Positions 1-8,874 are shown, numbered from the stretch's first letter. The stretch is 51,861 nt of DNA from Pseudogulbenkiania subflava DSM 22618 (GCF_900177275.1 NZ_FXAG01000028.1:1-51861); one strand, 5' to 3'. A program made the numbers and translations. The notes: generated by a model not told the origin, from the sequence alone.

Positions 1-561
1 ACCCATTTCGGACTGATCGCCTTCCAGCGCCAGACGAGCGGAGCCGGTGATGATCGGGGTGTCGTCACCCGGGAAGTCGTAGGACGACAGCAGGTCGCGC
101 ACTTCCATTTCCACCAGTTCCAGCAGTTCGGCGTCGTCCACCAGGTCAGCCTTGTTCAGGTAGACGATGATGTACGGCACACCCACCTGACGGGACAGCA
201 GGATGTGTTCACGGGTTTGCGGCATCGGACCGTCAGCGGCCGAGCACACCAGAATCGCGCCGTCCATCTGGGCAGCACCGGTGATCATGTTCTTCACATA
301 GTCGGCGTGGCCCGGGCAGTCTACGTGAGCGTAGTGACGGGTAGCGGTTTCGTATTCAACGTGAGCGGTATTAATGGTAATACCACGTGCCTTTTCTTCC
401 GGCGCGCTGTCGATCTGGGAGTAGTCTTTGGCTTCGCCACCGAATTTCTTCGACAGAATGGTGGTGATAGCGGCGGTCAGCGTGGTTTTACCATGGTCAA
501 CGTGACCGATGGTGCCGACGTTTACGTGCGGTTTTGTCCGCTCGAACTTTTCCTTAGCCAT
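1..561 (-). CDS. tuf: Elongation factor Tu, N-terminal 187 residues (3' part outside window)
   Basis: Delivers aminoacyl-tRNA to the ribosome as a GTPase in the cytoplasm. The visible 187 codons cover most of the G domain: start [20 protein letters not shown]-loop GHVDHGKT near residues 18-25, switch I region with [14 protein letters not shown] (G3) and NKAD (G4). Start is fixed by the universally conserved N-terminus and an AGGAAA box upstream. It is the last gene of a tRNA-Tyr/tRNA-Gly/tRNA-Thr/tuf cluster, the arrangement known for tufB in many proteobacteria, and is probably co-transcribed with the tRNAs. The reading frame is open to the window edge, so nothing suggests it is broken. Confidence 0.98.
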   Translation of the reverse strand, partial: MAKEKFERTKPHVNVGTIGHVDHGKTTLTAAITTILSKKFGGEAKDYSQIDSAPEEKARGITINTAHVEYETATRHYAHVDCPGHADYVKNMITGAAQMDGAILVCSAADGPMPQTREHILLSRQVGVPYIIVYLNKADLVDDAELLELVEMEVRDLLSSYDFPGDDTPIITGSARLALEGDQSEMG

Positions 562-596
562 GGCAAAATTTCCTGAATCCGAAACAAATTAAGCGG

Positions 597-671
<75 letters not shown>

Positions 672-693
672 CCTAAAACTGGCATTTAACGTC

Positions 694-767
694 TGGAGCG
701 GGTGAAGGGAATCGAACCCTCGTCGTAAGCTTGGAAGGCTTCTGCTCTACCATTGAGCTACACCCGC
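694..767 (-). tRNA. tRNA-Gly (TCC)
   Basis: Minus-strand cloverleaf with acceptor GCGGGTG/CACCCGC, anticodon loop CTTCCAA giving anticodon TCC, T-loop GGTTCGATTCC, discriminator T and encoded CCA. Second tRNA of the tuf operon. Confidence 0.97.
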
Positions 768-823
768 CCGTCACGATCACGGACGACCTTACAACACGCC
801 GCCAAGACGTTTAAAAAGTATTC

Positions 824-908
824 TGGTGGAGGGAGAAGGATTCGAACCTTCGAAGGCAGAGCCGTCAGATTTACAGTCTGATCCCTTTGACCGCTCGGGA
901 ATCCCTCC
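824..908 (-). tRNA. tRNA-Tyr (GTA)
   Basis: 85-nt class II tRNA on the minus strand. Acceptor GGAGGGA/TCCCTCC, anticodon stem CAGA/TCTG with loop containing GTA, long variable arm, T-loop GGTTCGAATCC and encoded CCA. First gene of the tRNA-tuf operon, directly behind its promoter. Confidence 0.97.
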
Positions 909-924
909 TGAAAGAGACCCGAAT

Positions 925-951
925 ATTATAGACACCCCCGAAGGTCGTCAA
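925..951 (-). promoter_or_regulatory. Promoter of the tRNA-tuf operon
   Basis: On the minus strand TTGACG (946-951) and a perfect TATAAT (925-930) are separated by 15 bp (16 if the upstream hexamer is read as GTTGAC). A GC-rich discriminator (ATTCGGGTC) follows, as in stringently controlled stable-RNA promoters. The first tRNA starts 17 bp below the -10 box. Hand identification only. Confidence 0.75.
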
Positions 952-986
952 CACCTTTTTTGAAAAAATCGCATTTTTTTGCGGAT

Positions 987-1016
987 AAAAAGCAGAAAGG
1001 TCCGGCGGACTGCTTT
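987..1016 (-). terminator. Probable terminator of the ferredoxin gene
   Basis: Read on minus: AAAGCAG then GTCC-GCC-GGAC, then CTGCTTTTT, a nested stem followed by T residues, 45 bp past the ferredoxin stop. Confidence 0.5.
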
Positions 1017-1060
1017 ACCACCGAACCCTTCTCTTTCCAGATCAGACACTTAGCACCGAA

Positions 1061-1411
<351 letters not shown>

Positions 1412-1972
1412 CTACAGGCTTGCGTCTGGCCGGTCCCGCCCGAGCAGTCCGTAATGGACCAGGCCGGCGCGGCCTTCTTTTATCCGTTGCCAGCCGTCGA
1501 GTCCGGGCCAGCTGGCCGCCTCGGCGTAGACCCGCGCATCGTCGGCGAGCACGGCGGGCAGCAGCGGCAGGATTTGCTCGAGCAGCTCGGAACGGTAGGG
1601 TGGATCGAGAAACACCAGGTCGAAGCGCTCGCGGCAGCTTTTGAGGTAATGCACCGCATCCATCACCACGACCTCGACCGACTGCGCCGCGAGCAGCTGG
1701 CGATTGGCCTTGAGGCTTTCGGCGACCTTGCGCGACTTTTCCACCATGACCACGCGCCGCGCCCGGCGCGAGGCGGCTTCGAAACCCAATGCGCCGCTGC
1801 CGGCGAATAGATCGAGGCAGTTGAGCCCGTCCAGCTCCTGTCCAAGCCAGTTGAACAGGGTTTCGCGCACACGGTCGGGGGTTGGCCGAAGGCCTTCGGC
1901 GTCGGGGAACGGCAGTTGCCGGCGGCGGTAGTCGCCGCCAATGATCCGAACTTGGTTTCTGGCTTGACTCAT
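1412..1972 (-). CDS. rsmD: 16S rRNA (guanine(966)-N2)-methyltransferase
   Basis: SAM-dependent methyltransferase acting on G966 of 16S rRNA in the small subunit. 186 aa, the usual family length. Visible: N-terminal VRIIGGDYRRRQLPFP and RPTPDRVRETLFNWL, the SAM site CLDLFAGSGALGFEA (residues about 51-65), acidic motif II (VEKS), and catalytic motif IV FLDPPY. Start ATG is in the conserved position. The segment LRPTP is encoded across one copy of the dispersed GGTTGGCCGAAG motif (1880-1891), using the minor codons CTT and CCA. It follows the two M16 peptidase genes after a 226-bp gap, so it probably has its own promoter. Confidence 0.96.
   Translation of the reverse strand: MSQARNQVRIIGGDYRRRQLPFPDAEGLRPTPDRVRETLFNWLGQELDGLNCLDLFAGSGALGFEAASRRARRVVMVEKSRKVAESLKANRQLLAAQSVEVVVMDAVHYLKSCRERFDLVFLDPPYRSELLEQILPLLPAVLADDARVYAEAASWPGLDGWQRIKEGRAGLVHYGLLGRDRPDASL
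1880..1891 (+). repeat. Dispersed motif GGTTGGCCGAAG, copy 1
   Basis: Exact copy of the 12-mer, inside rsmD (encodes part of LRPT on minus). See the finding on this motif. Confidence 0.6.
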
Positions 1973-2198
1973 GGTAAAGCGGTGAAAAAATCAAGGCGCA
2001 GAGTTTACCGTGATCCGGTGCTCGGCGCCTTAATTTTAATCAGCTCACTGCCACGTGGACGATCCCGGTACGACATCGCCCCGCGGCAAGGGCCTACTGC
2101 CGGTCTCGATCGACACAGCCGGCGGCGCCCACAGCGCCCCCTGGTTGCCCGCGCGCCCCGCCCGTGCGCAGACGGGAGCAGCTACGTTGGTGGAACGG

Positions 2199-3518
2199 TC
2201 AGGAATTCGGCCCGACGATGACCGTCGCCATTTGCTCGGGGTGGATACGGCGTCGCCAGGCATCGCGTACTTGGTCCGGCGTGACCGCCGCGACGTGCTT
2301 CACGTAATCGTCGAGGAAAGTCAGCGGCAGCTGGTACAAACCGATCACGCCGAGGTAGCCCAGCAGCTTGCCGTTGCTATCGAAGCGCAACGGGAAGCCA
2401 CCGATGATGTTGGCCTTGGCCTGCTCCAGTTCGGCCGCGCTCGGTCCTTCTTCGATGAACTGCCTCAGTGTGTCACGGGTGACCTTGAGGGCGGTCGCGG
2501 CCTGGTCGTTACGGGTGGAAAGCCCGATACCGAACTCGCCGGCGCGCTGATACGGGCTGAAGTTGCTGCTGACGCCGTAGGTGAGGCCGCGCTTGTCGCG
2601 CACTTCCTTCATCAGCCGGGCGTCGAAACCGCCGCCGCCGAGGGCATAATTGCCGACCAGCAGGGGGAAGTAATCCGGATCGTCCCGGGTGATCACCGGC
2701 ATGCCCAGCGCCATGTGGGTTTGTGTTCCGGGATGGGTCAGCTTGACCGTCTTGCCGGCGGGCGGCAGCGCCACCGGCGGAATGGCCGGCAGGCTGCCCG
2801 GGCGGTTGGCAAGCCCGGCGAGCAGTTCTTCGGCCAACCTTTCCGCTTCCGCCCGACTCAGGTCGCCGACGATCGATACCACGGCGTAGCGCGGCTGGTA
2901 GTGACTGCGCCAGAACGCCAGCAGGTCGGCACGGGTGATCGATTTGAGCGATGCCGCGGACACCCTGGCGTTGATGCCGTAGGGATGCTGCGGGTACATC
3001 TGCCGGGTCAGCTCGCGCTGCGCCAGGAAACCGGCGTCGTTCTCTTCCTGGCGCAGGTTTTCGATGGTGCGCGCCTTTTCCCGCTCGAGGATGGCCGCGG
3101 GGAAGGCGGGGTGGGCCAGCACGTCCGCCGCCAGCGCCACGGCCTGCTCGCGCACGGCGGGACGAGCCAGGGTGCGCAGCGTGACGCCGGCTCCCTCGAG
3201 TTCGGCGAATGCCGACAGCGACGAGGCGGTATCGGCCAGTGCTTCGCGCAACTGTTCTTCGCTGCGCCTGGCGGTGCCGGCGTCGAGCAGACTAGCGGTC
3301 ATGTCGCTGACGCCGGGCTTGGCCGGGTCTTCGCGCCGGTTGCCGGCGTCGAACTCGACGCGCAGGTCGACGATGGGGTTGGCATGGGCCTCGACGAAGT
3401 AGACGCGGGCGCCCTGGGCACTGTTCCAGTGCTGGATGGTCACGGCCTGCGCCATGCCGCCGAGCAGCATGGAGACGGCCAGCCAGCCGATCACGCTCTT
3501 GGACAATTTAACGGACAT
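2199..3518 (-). CDS. M16-family peptidase-like protein without zinc motif
   Basis: 439 aa with a signal peptide (MSVKLSKSVIGWLAVSML ending near GMAQA), so envelope-located. It has the M16 fold signatures, including the C-terminal RDKRGLTYGVSS segment typical of the R/Y loop, but where an active M16 member has HxxEH this protein reads GVSDMTASLLDAG, so the zinc ligands are absent. In two-subunit M16 proteases one chain is catalytic and the partner is not; the overlapping upstream gene has the intact motif, which fits a heterodimer. Start ATG overlaps the partner's stop by 11 bp, implying translational coupling. Substrate unknown. The segment AERLAEEL is encoded over a copy of the dispersed 12-mer. 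Confidence 0.9.
   Translation of the reverse strand: MSVKLSKSVIGWLAVSMLLGGMAQAVTIQHWNSAQGARVYFVEAHANPIVDLRVEFDAGNRREDPAKPGVSDMTASLLDAGTARRSEEQLREALADTASSLSAFAELEGAGVTLRTLARPAVREQAVALAADVLAHPAFPAAILEREKARTIENLRQEENDAGFLAQRELTRQMYPQHPYGINARVSAASLKSITRADLLAFWRSHYQPRYAVVSIVGDLSRAEAERLAEELLAGLANRPGSLPAIPPVALPPAGKTVKLTHPGTQTHMALGMPVITRDDPDYFPLLVGNYALGGGGFDARLMKEVRDKRGLTYGVSSNFSPYQRAGEFGIGLSTRNDQAATALKVTRDTLRQFIEEGPSAAELEQAKANIIGGFPLRFDSNGKLLGYLGVIGLYQLPLTFLDDYVKHVAAVTPDQVRDAWRRRIHPEQMATVIVGPNS
2828..2839 (-). repeat. Dispersed motif GGTTGGCCGAAG, copy 2
   Basis: Exact 12-mer on minus with the extended AAAGG 5' side; encodes RLAE with codons AGG TTG GCC GAA in the second M16 gene. Confidence 0.6.
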
Positions 3519-4878
3519 GAGTCTGATCCCCTTGTGGCATGGCCGGCATACGTGGCTTGTCTCCCTGTTGCGGCAATAGCGTCACGACAGTCAGATGGTC
3601 GTCGACCAGGCTGCGCGCCGCCTGCCGCACCTGCTCGGCGCTAACCTTGGCGATATTGGCGTCGATGGTGGCGTCGTCGCGCCAGGAGAAGCCGATGCTT
3701 TCCAGGTTGCCGATCCGCATGGCCTGGGCAAACATCGAATCCTTTTCATAGATACGCCCGGCCTGCAGCTGCAATCGCACGCGTTCCAGCTCGCGTTCGC
3801 TGACACCGTCACGGGCGATATGGGCCATTTCCTGGCGCAGGGCCTGTTCCAGTTGCGCCAGGGCCTTGCCCTGGGCTGGCACACCGCTGAGCGAGAACAG
3901 GGCTCCGCCGCGGCCGAGCATGTCGTAGTCGGCCGACACCTCGGTGGCGACGCGCTGTTCGCGCACCAGGCGACGCGGCAGGCGCGACGCGGCCTGGCCG
4001 TCGAGAATCGCCGACAACATATATAAGGCATACGGCCGCTGCGCATCGACTTTCTCCAGCCGCGGCACCTGCCACGCCAGCGTCAGGGAGGGCAACGGCG
4101 ACACCGCCTTGACGCTGACCCGGCGCTCACCCTTCTGCTCCGGCTCGATCTGCGGTCGGCGCTCGGGCAGTGCCACCGGCTTGAGCGGGCCGAACTGGCG
4201 GCGCGCCTCAGCGATCACTGCCTGCGGATCGACGTCGCCCACCACCACCAGCGTGGCGTTGTTCGGGCCGTACCAGTGGTGGTACCACTGGCGCAGGTCG
4301 TCCGGCTTCATGTGGTCGAGGTCGTCCATCCAGCCGATCACCGGGTAGCGCACCGGGTTGGCGACGAAGGCGTTGGCGAACAGGGTTTCAGCCATGATGC
4401 CGGCGGGCTGGTCGTCGGTGCGCATGCGCCGCTCTTCCTTGACGACCTGCAGTTCGCTGGTGAAATCGCTGTCCTTGAACGACAGGTTGTGCATGCGATC
4501 CGCCTCCAGCTTGAGCGCCAGCGGCAGCTTGTCGGCAGCCAGCTGCTGGAAGTAGACGGTGTAGTCACGCGAGGTGAAGGCGTTGTCCTTGCCGCCGGCC
4601 TGGGCGATGAGCCGGCTGAACTCGCCGGCCGGCACCGTCGGCGTGCCCTTGAACATCATGTGCTCCAAAAGGTGCGACAGCCCGGTACGGCCGTTGACCT
4701 CGTCCACGCTGCCGACGCGGTACCACAGCTGGGATACCGCCACCGGCGCGCGCTCGTCGCGCTGCACCACGATTTTCATGCCGTTGTCGAGCACGGCCTC
4801 GACGGGCTCGGCCGAAACCACGCCGCACACCCCGAGAAACACCACGCCCGCAACAGTCGAGAGGGTTCTAGAAATCAC
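3508..4878 (-). CDS. M16-family zinc peptidase, catalytic subunit
   Basis: Insulinase/pitrilysin-type endopeptidase, probably periplasmic. The zinc motif HLLEH lies in GLSHLLEHMMFKGTP and the distal glutamate in LEADRMHNL; M16 C-terminal segments follow. I chose the GTG at 4878 (456 aa) because it is preceded by AGGGCAG and gives a clean signal peptide, ISRTLSTVAGVVFLGVCG ending VVSA. An upstream TTG at 4911 would put 11 charged residues before it. Overlaps the non-catalytic partner by 11 bp and is divergent from ftsY with about 70 bp between. Physiological substrate not evident. Confidence 0.92.
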   Translation of the reverse strand: MISRTLSTVAGVVFLGVCGVVSAEPVEAVLDNGMKIVVQRDERAPVAVSQLWYRVGSVDEVNGRTGLSHLLEHMMFKGTPTVPAGEFSRLIAQAGGKDNAFTSRDYTVYFQQLAADKLPLALKLEADRMHNLSFKDSDFTSELQVVKEERRMRTDDQPAGIMAETLFANAFVANPVRYPVIGWMDDLDHMKPDDLRQWYHHWYGPNNATLVVVGDVDPQAVIAEARRQFGPLKPVALPERRPQIEPEQKGERRVSVKAVSPLPSLTLAWQVPRLEKVDAQRPYALYMLSAILDGQAASRLPRRLVREQRVATEVSADYDMLGRGGALFSLSGVPAQGKALAQLEQALRQEMAHIARDGVSERELERVRLQLQAGRIYEKDSMFAQAMRIGNLESIGFSWRDDATIDANIAKVSAEQVRQAARSLVDDHLTVVTLLPQQGDKPRMPAMPQGDQTHVR

Positions 4879-4950
4879 GGAATCTGCCCTATGCCTGATT
4901 TGAGGATACAATTTGGTCCATCTGATGCCATAAGTTGACTACAGCCCAGC

Positions 4951-6033
4951 ATGTTTAGTTTCTTCAAGAAGAAGTCTGCGCCGCCGGCCATCCCGGCCAG
5001 CAGCGAAACGCCTACCCCCGATACCGTCAGCGCCACCGAGCTCATTCCCGACACGTCACTGCCTCCGGAGATTCCGTCCGCACCGGCCGTCGTGCCGGCG
5101 GCGTTTGAGACCGCCCCGCCCAAGAAGCTGAGCTGGACCGAGCGGCTCAAGGCCGGCCTGTCGAAAACCCGCGACAAGCTCGGCAAGTCGCTGGCCGGGC
5201 TGTTCGGCGGCGGCAAGATCGACGAGGACCTGTACGACGAGCTGGAGACGGTGCTGTTGACCGCCGACATGGGCGTCGACGCCACCCTGCACCTGCTCAA
5301 GGACGTACGGGAGCGCGTCTCGCTGCGGGGCCTGAAGGATGCCGCCGAACTGAAAGGGGCGCTGAAGGATTCGCTGAACGACCTGATCGGGCCGCTGGAG
5401 CAGCCGCTCGACGTCACCGGACGCAAACCCTATGTCATCATGATGGCCGGCGTCAACGGCGCCGGCAAGACCACCAGCATCGGCAAGCTGGCCAAATACT
5501 TCCAGTCGCAGGGCAAATCGGTGCTGCTGGCCGCCGGCGACACCTTCCGCGCTGCCGCACGCGAGCAGCTGATCGCCTGGGGTGAGCGCAACAACGTCAC
5601 CGTGATCGCGCAGCAGAGCGGCGATTCGGCCGCGGTGTGCTTCGACGCCATCAAGGCGGCGCAGGCGCGCGGCATCGACATCGTGCTGGCCGACACCGCC
5701 GGCCGCCTGCCGACGCAGCTGCACCTGATGGAAGAAATCAAGAAGGTGAAGCGAGTGATCCAGAAGGCGCTGCCGGAGGCGCCGCACGAAGTGATGCTGG
5801 TACTGGACGCCAACATCGGCCAGAACGCCATCAACCAGGTCAAGGTGTTCGACGAGGCGCTCGGCCTGACCGGGCTGATCCTGACCAAGCTCGACGGCAC
5901 CGCCAAAGGCGGGGTGATCGCCGCCATCGCCAAGCAGAACCCGGTGCCGCTGCGCTTCGTCGGCGTCGGCGAGAGCATCGACGACCTGCGCCCGTTCAAT
6001 GCGAAGGACTACGTTGACGCGCTGTTCGACTGA
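4951..6033 (+). CDS. ftsY: Signal recognition particle receptor FtsY
   Basis: GTPase that docks SRP-ribosome complexes at the inner membrane for co-translational membrane insertion. 360 aa: a short Pro/Ala/Glu-rich acidic N-terminal A region (1-60) after MFSFFKKKS, the N helical bundle, and the G domain with [16 protein letters not shown] (P-loop near 168-183), [30 protein letters not shown] and a C-terminal membrane-contact helix. The A region is far shorter than in E. coli, as is usual outside enterics. Start ATG fits the conserved MFSFF opening. ftsEX follow after a 263-bp gap that holds a repeat. Confidence 0.97.
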   Translation: MFSFFKKKSAPPAIPASSETPTPDTVSATELIPDTSLPPEIPSAPAVVPAAFETAPPKKLSWTERLKAGLSKTRDKLGKSLAGLFGGGKIDEDLYDELETVLLTADMGVDATLHLLKDVRERVSLRGLKDAAELKGALKDSLNDLIGPLEQPLDVTGRKPYVIMMAGVNGAGKTTSIGKLAKYFQSQGKSVLLAAGDTFRAAAREQLIAWGERNNVTVIAQQSGDSAAVCFDAIKAAQARGIDIVLADTAGRLPTQLHLMEEIKKVKRVIQKALPEAPHEVMLVLDANIGQNAINQVKVFDEALGLTGLILTKLDGTAKGGVIAAIAKQNPVPLRFVGVGESIDDLRPFNAKDYVDALFD

Positions 6034-6296
6034 GAGCCATCCCGTCAGGCGGCTCCGCCTTGGCATGGCGCATGTTGGCCGGCGGCGTGCCAATCCATGG
6101 CTCTGGGCCGATCTGAAGATTGGTCCAGCGAGCTTTGGCCGGCGGCTCGGATGCCTCGTGTACCCCGTGTACATTCCGCCTCCCGTGCGCCGGCAACACG
6201 CGCCCCACCCGGGCTCGCTCGCCCGCGGCAATAACGCCATTTGCCGCGTGGCCCTGGCTTCGGCCAATTAATCTATCCGCAAGGGGACTCTTCCGC
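6034..6296. repeat. 263-bp gap with GC-rich dyads, possible relative of the stop-codon repeat
   Basis: No gene is supported here. The stretch 6080-6190 carries GGGCCGATCTGAAGATTGG and CCTCGTGTACCCC...GTACATTCCG, which parallel GGGCACATCGAAGATGTGC and CCTCATGTACTCCAGTACATTCCG in the repeats at 18368 and 37325. A Shine-Dalgarno AAGGGGA precedes ftsE at its right end. Confidence 0.4.
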
Positions 6297-6950
6297 ATGA
6301 TCCAGTTCGACCAGGTGACCAAGCGCTACCCCGGGGGTAACGAGGCCCTGAAGAATCTCTCGTTTGCCATCGACAGCGGCGAAATGGTGTTCCTGGCCGG
6401 CCACTCCGGTGCCGGCAAATCCACCCTGCTGAAGCTGATCGCCGGCATCGAGCGCGCCACCAGCGGCGGCGTGCTGGTCAACGGCCAGAACCTCAGCAAG
6501 CTGCGTCCGAGCCAGCTGCCTTACGTGCGCCAGCACATCGGCCTGGTGTTCCAGGATCACAAGATCCTGTTCGACCGCCCCGTGTTCGACAACGTCATGC
6601 TGCCGCTCAACATCATCGGTTTCGACCGGCGCGATGCCGCCAAACGCGTGCGCGCTGCGCTCGACAAGGTCGGCCTGCTGGGCAAGGAGAAGGCCATGCC
6701 GATCCACCTCTCCGGCGGCGAACAGCAACGGCTGTGCATTGCCCGCGCCGTGGTGCATCGGCCGTCCATCCTGCTCGCCGACGAGCCTTCGGCCAACCTC
6801 GACCGCGCCTACGCGCTCGACATCATGGAATTGTTCAAGTCGTTCCACCAGGTTGGCGTCACCGTGGTGATCTCGGCCCACGACGAGACGCTGATGGAAG
6901 ACTACGGACGCCGCATCATCCGCCTGAGAGAAGGACAGTTCGCCGCATGA
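6297..6950 (+). CDS. ftsE: Cell division ATP-binding protein FtsE
   Basis: ABC ATPase that with FtsX regulates peptidoglycan hydrolases at the septum. 217 aa: Walker A GHSGAGKST (residues about 36-44), Q-loop LVFQDHKIL, signature LSGGEQQRL, Walker B ILLADEPSANLD, and the H-loop histidine in ISAHDE. The open frame extends upstream to 6120 but the conserved start MIQFDQVTKRYPGG is at 6297 behind AAGGGGA. Stop overlaps the ftsX start (ATGA), as expected for a coupled pair. The DEPSANLD segment sits on a copy of the dispersed 12-mer. Confidence 0.97.
   Translation: MIQFDQVTKRYPGGNEALKNLSFAIDSGEMVFLAGHSGAGKSTLLKLIAGIERATSGGVLVNGQNLSKLRPSQLPYVRQHIGLVFQDHKILFDRPVFDNVMLPLNIIGFDRRDAAKRVRAALDKVGLLGKEKAMPIHLSGGEQQRLCIARAVVHRPSILLADEPSANLDRAYALDIMELFKSFHQVGVTVVISAHDETLMEDYGRRIIRLREGQFAA
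6787..6798 (-). repeat. Dispersed motif GGTTGGCCGAAG, copy 3
   Basis: Exact 12-mer, minus orientation, inside ftsE where it encodes P-S-A-N-L with codons CCT TCG GCC AAC. Confidence 0.55.
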
Positions 6951-7855
6951 AGCACTTTCTCTACCTGCACCTCCTGAGCGCCCGCCAGGCGTTGGTCAAA
7001 ATCCTGCGCCAGCCGTTCGGCAGCCTGCTCAGCCTGCTGATGCTGTCGGTGGCACTGGCGCTGCCGCTGGCCCTGTACCTCGGCGTCGAGAGCACCCAGG
7101 CCTGGGTTGGCAAGCTCACCGCCACGCCGCAGATTTCGCTGTTCATGGAGCTGTCGGCCGAAGACGCCGACCTCGCCGCGGTAAAAAGCTCGCTGGCCGG
7201 CAACCCCAAGGTGAAATCGGTCAGCTTCGTCAGCAAGGCCGAGGCGCTGGCGGGGCTGGAAAAGCGCAACGGCCTCGACGGCCTGGCCGCCGATCTGGAC
7301 AGCAACCCGCTGCCAGACGCCTTCGTGGTCACCCCGGTGACGCTCGAGCCCGGCGAGCTGGACATGCTGCAGAAGGAGCTGTCGGGCCTGCCGATGGTCG
7401 AGTCCGCCCAGTTCGACGCCAGCTGGGCCAAGCGCCTCTACGGCATGGTCGAACTGGTGCGCCACCTGACCTTGTTTCTCGGCGCCGCTCTCGGCCTCGC
7501 CCTGGTACTGGTGACGCATAACACCATCCGCATGCAAATTCTGGCGCACCGCGACGAGATTGAGGTGTCGAAGCTGATCGGCGCCAGCGACAACTTCATC
7601 CGCCGGCCCTTCCTCTACCACGCCTTGTGGCAGGGCATCCTGGCCGGGCTGATCGCCTGGGGGCTGACCAGTTGGCTGGTGGCCACGGCCAACCCGGCGG
7701 TACGCGAATTCGCCCAGCTCTACAACGAGCGGCTGGAACTGCGCACGCTGACAGCGTTCGAACTGCTGGCCATGCTCGCCGCCACCGGCGTGCTGGCGAT
7801 GCTCGGCGCACGGCTGGCGGCCAATCATCACCTGCGCCAGATCGAGCCGCACTAG
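6947..7855 (+). CDS. ftsX: Cell division permease-like protein FtsX
   Basis: Membrane partner of FtsE. 302 aa with four predicted membrane segments: one near residues 22-44 (PFGSLLSLLMLSVALALPLA), then an extracytoplasmic domain, then three in the C-terminal half around LTLFLGAALGLALVLV, ALWQGILAGLIAWGLTSWLV and FELLAMLAATGVLAMLG. NTIRMQILAHRDEIEVSKLIGA is the typical FtsX cytoplasmic loop. Start ATG overlaps the ftsE stop by 4 bp; the longer frame beginning in ftsE is an artefact. The family signals conformational change to periplasmic murein hydrolase activators. Confidence 0.96.
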   Translation: MKHFLYLHLLSARQALVKILRQPFGSLLSLLMLSVALALPLALYLGVESTQAWVGKLTATPQISLFMELSAEDADLAAVKSSLAGNPKVKSVSFVSKAEALAGLEKRNGLDGLAADLDSNPLPDAFVVTPVTLEPGELDMLQKELSGLPMVESAQFDASWAKRLYGMVELVRHLTLFLGAALGLALVLVTHNTIRMQILAHRDEIEVSKLIGASDNFIRRPFLYHALWQGILAGLIAWGLTSWLVATANPAVREFAQLYNERLELRTLTAFELLAMLAATGVLAMLGARLAANHHLRQIEPH

Positions 7856-7927
7856 GCGCCCCTCACGGCGAAAGAGACCGGCTATCGGGCCGATTGAAAA
7901 ATACATCGCCACCGGAACTTTTTGCAG

Positions 7928-7954
7928 CTGGCACTCGACCAATGCGAGTGCTAG
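7928..7954 (+). promoter_or_regulatory. CIRCE operator (HrcA site) upstream of rpoH
   Basis: CTGGCACTC-N9-GAGTGCTAG. The CIRCE consensus is TTAGCACTC-N9-GAGTGCTAA, so both cores (GCACTC/GAGTGC) and the 9-bp spacer are exact, with 15 of 18 arm positions matching. It overlaps an extended -10 promoter (TGC-TAGCAT, 7949-7957), so bound HrcA would block it. This suggests rpoH is under HrcA as well as any sigma-32 feedback. Confidence 0.85.
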
Positions 7955-7957
7955 CAT
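7949..7957 (+). promoter_or_regulatory. Candidate extended -10 promoter of rpoH
   Basis: TGC followed by TAGCAT, with a weak -35 TGGCAC at 7929-7934 (17-bp spacing). It lies within the right arm of the CIRCE dyad. A perfect Shine-Dalgarno AAGGAGGT (7971-7978) follows before the start codon. Confidence 0.5.
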
Positions 7958-7987
7958 TGCACTACCCATCAAGGAGGTAGTTAATCC

Positions 7988-8851
7988 ATGACCGCAACGT
8001 TCGCCTTGCCCGTCCCCTCGTCCAGCGGCAGCCTGGAGCAGTACATCCAGATCGTGAACAGCGTGCCGCTGTTGAGCGCAGAAGAAGAGAACGAGCTGGC
8101 CAACCGCCTGCATGCCCAGAACGATCTGGAGGCGGCCAAAAAGCTGGTGCTGTCGCATCTGCGCGTGGTGGTATCGATTGCCCGCGGCTACGCCGGCTAC
8201 GGCCTGCCGCAAGCCGACCTGATCCAGGAAGGCAACATCGGCCTGATGAAGGCGGTAAAACGCTTCGAGCCGGACCGCGGCGTGCGCCTGTTCTCCTTCG
8301 CCGTGCACTGGATCAAGGCCGAAATCCACGAATTCATCCTGCGCAACTGGCGCCTGGTGCGTGTCGCCACCACCAAGCCGCAGCGCAAGCTGTTTTTCAA
8401 CCTGCGCAGCATGAAGAAAAGCTTCGCCGCGCTGACCGACAGCGAAGCGCGCGTGATCGCCGACGATCTCGGCGTCAAGCCGGAAGAAGTGCTGGAGATG
8501 GAAACCCGCATGAGCGGCCAGGACGTGGCCCTGCTGGCCGACGACAACGACGACGAGGGCTTTGCCCCGATCGACTGGCTGGCCGACTCCGACCACGAGC
8601 CGACGCGCCAGCTGGAGAAGAAAGCCTTCGACCACCTGCAGACCGCCGGGTTGGAACAGGCCCTCTCCTCACTCGACGCACGCAGCCGCCGCATCATCGA
8701 AGCGCGCTGGCTGGCCGATGACAGTGGCGCCACGCTGCACGAACTGGCCGCCGAGTTCGGCGTCTCGGCCGAGCGCATCCGCCAGATCGAGGCCAAGGCA
8801 CTGACCAAGATGAAGTCCGCACTGAGCGAGCGGGCCGCCATCGAGGCCTGA
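7988..8851 (+). CDS. rpoH: RNA polymerase sigma-32 (heat shock) factor
   Basis: Directs RNA polymerase to heat-shock promoters. 287 aa. Region 2 is seen in SHLRVVVSIARGYAGYGL and ADLIQEGNIGLMKAVKRFEP; the RpoH box, which sets this sigma apart from RpoD and RpoS, is visible as QRKLFFNLRS near residue 138; region 4.2 helix-turn-helix is ATLHELAAEFGVSAERIRQIE. Start ATG lies 9 nt after the full Shine-Dalgarno AAGGAGGT. The leader carries a CIRCE operator, and a strong terminator follows the stop. The ftsEX-rpoH order is conserved in many proteobacteria. Confidence 0.97.
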   Translation: MTATFALPVPSSSGSLEQYIQIVNSVPLLSAEEENELANRLHAQNDLEAAKKLVLSHLRVVVSIARGYAGYGLPQADLIQEGNIGLMKAVKRFEPDRGVRLFSFAVHWIKAEIHEFILRNWRLVRVATTKPQRKLFFNLRSMKKSFAALTDSEARVIADDLGVKPEEVLEMETRMSGQDVALLADDNDDEGFAPIDWLADSDHEPTRQLEKKAFDHLQTAGLEQALSSLDARSRRIIEARWLADDSGATLHELAAEFGVSAERIRQIEAKALTKMKSALSERAAIEA

Positions 8852-8874
8852 AGCGCCTGATCACGGAACACAAC

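Noticed and set aside
7929-7945. TGGCAC upstream of rpoH as a sigma-54 promoter
   Set aside because: The -12 element is missing: no GC at the required 10-bp spacing with TTGC. The sequence is explained by CIRCE.
6902-8635. A 577-aa minus frame across ftsX and rpoH
   Set aside because: Antisense to two well-supported genes, His/Gln/Arg-rich composition typical of shadow frames, no ribosome site.
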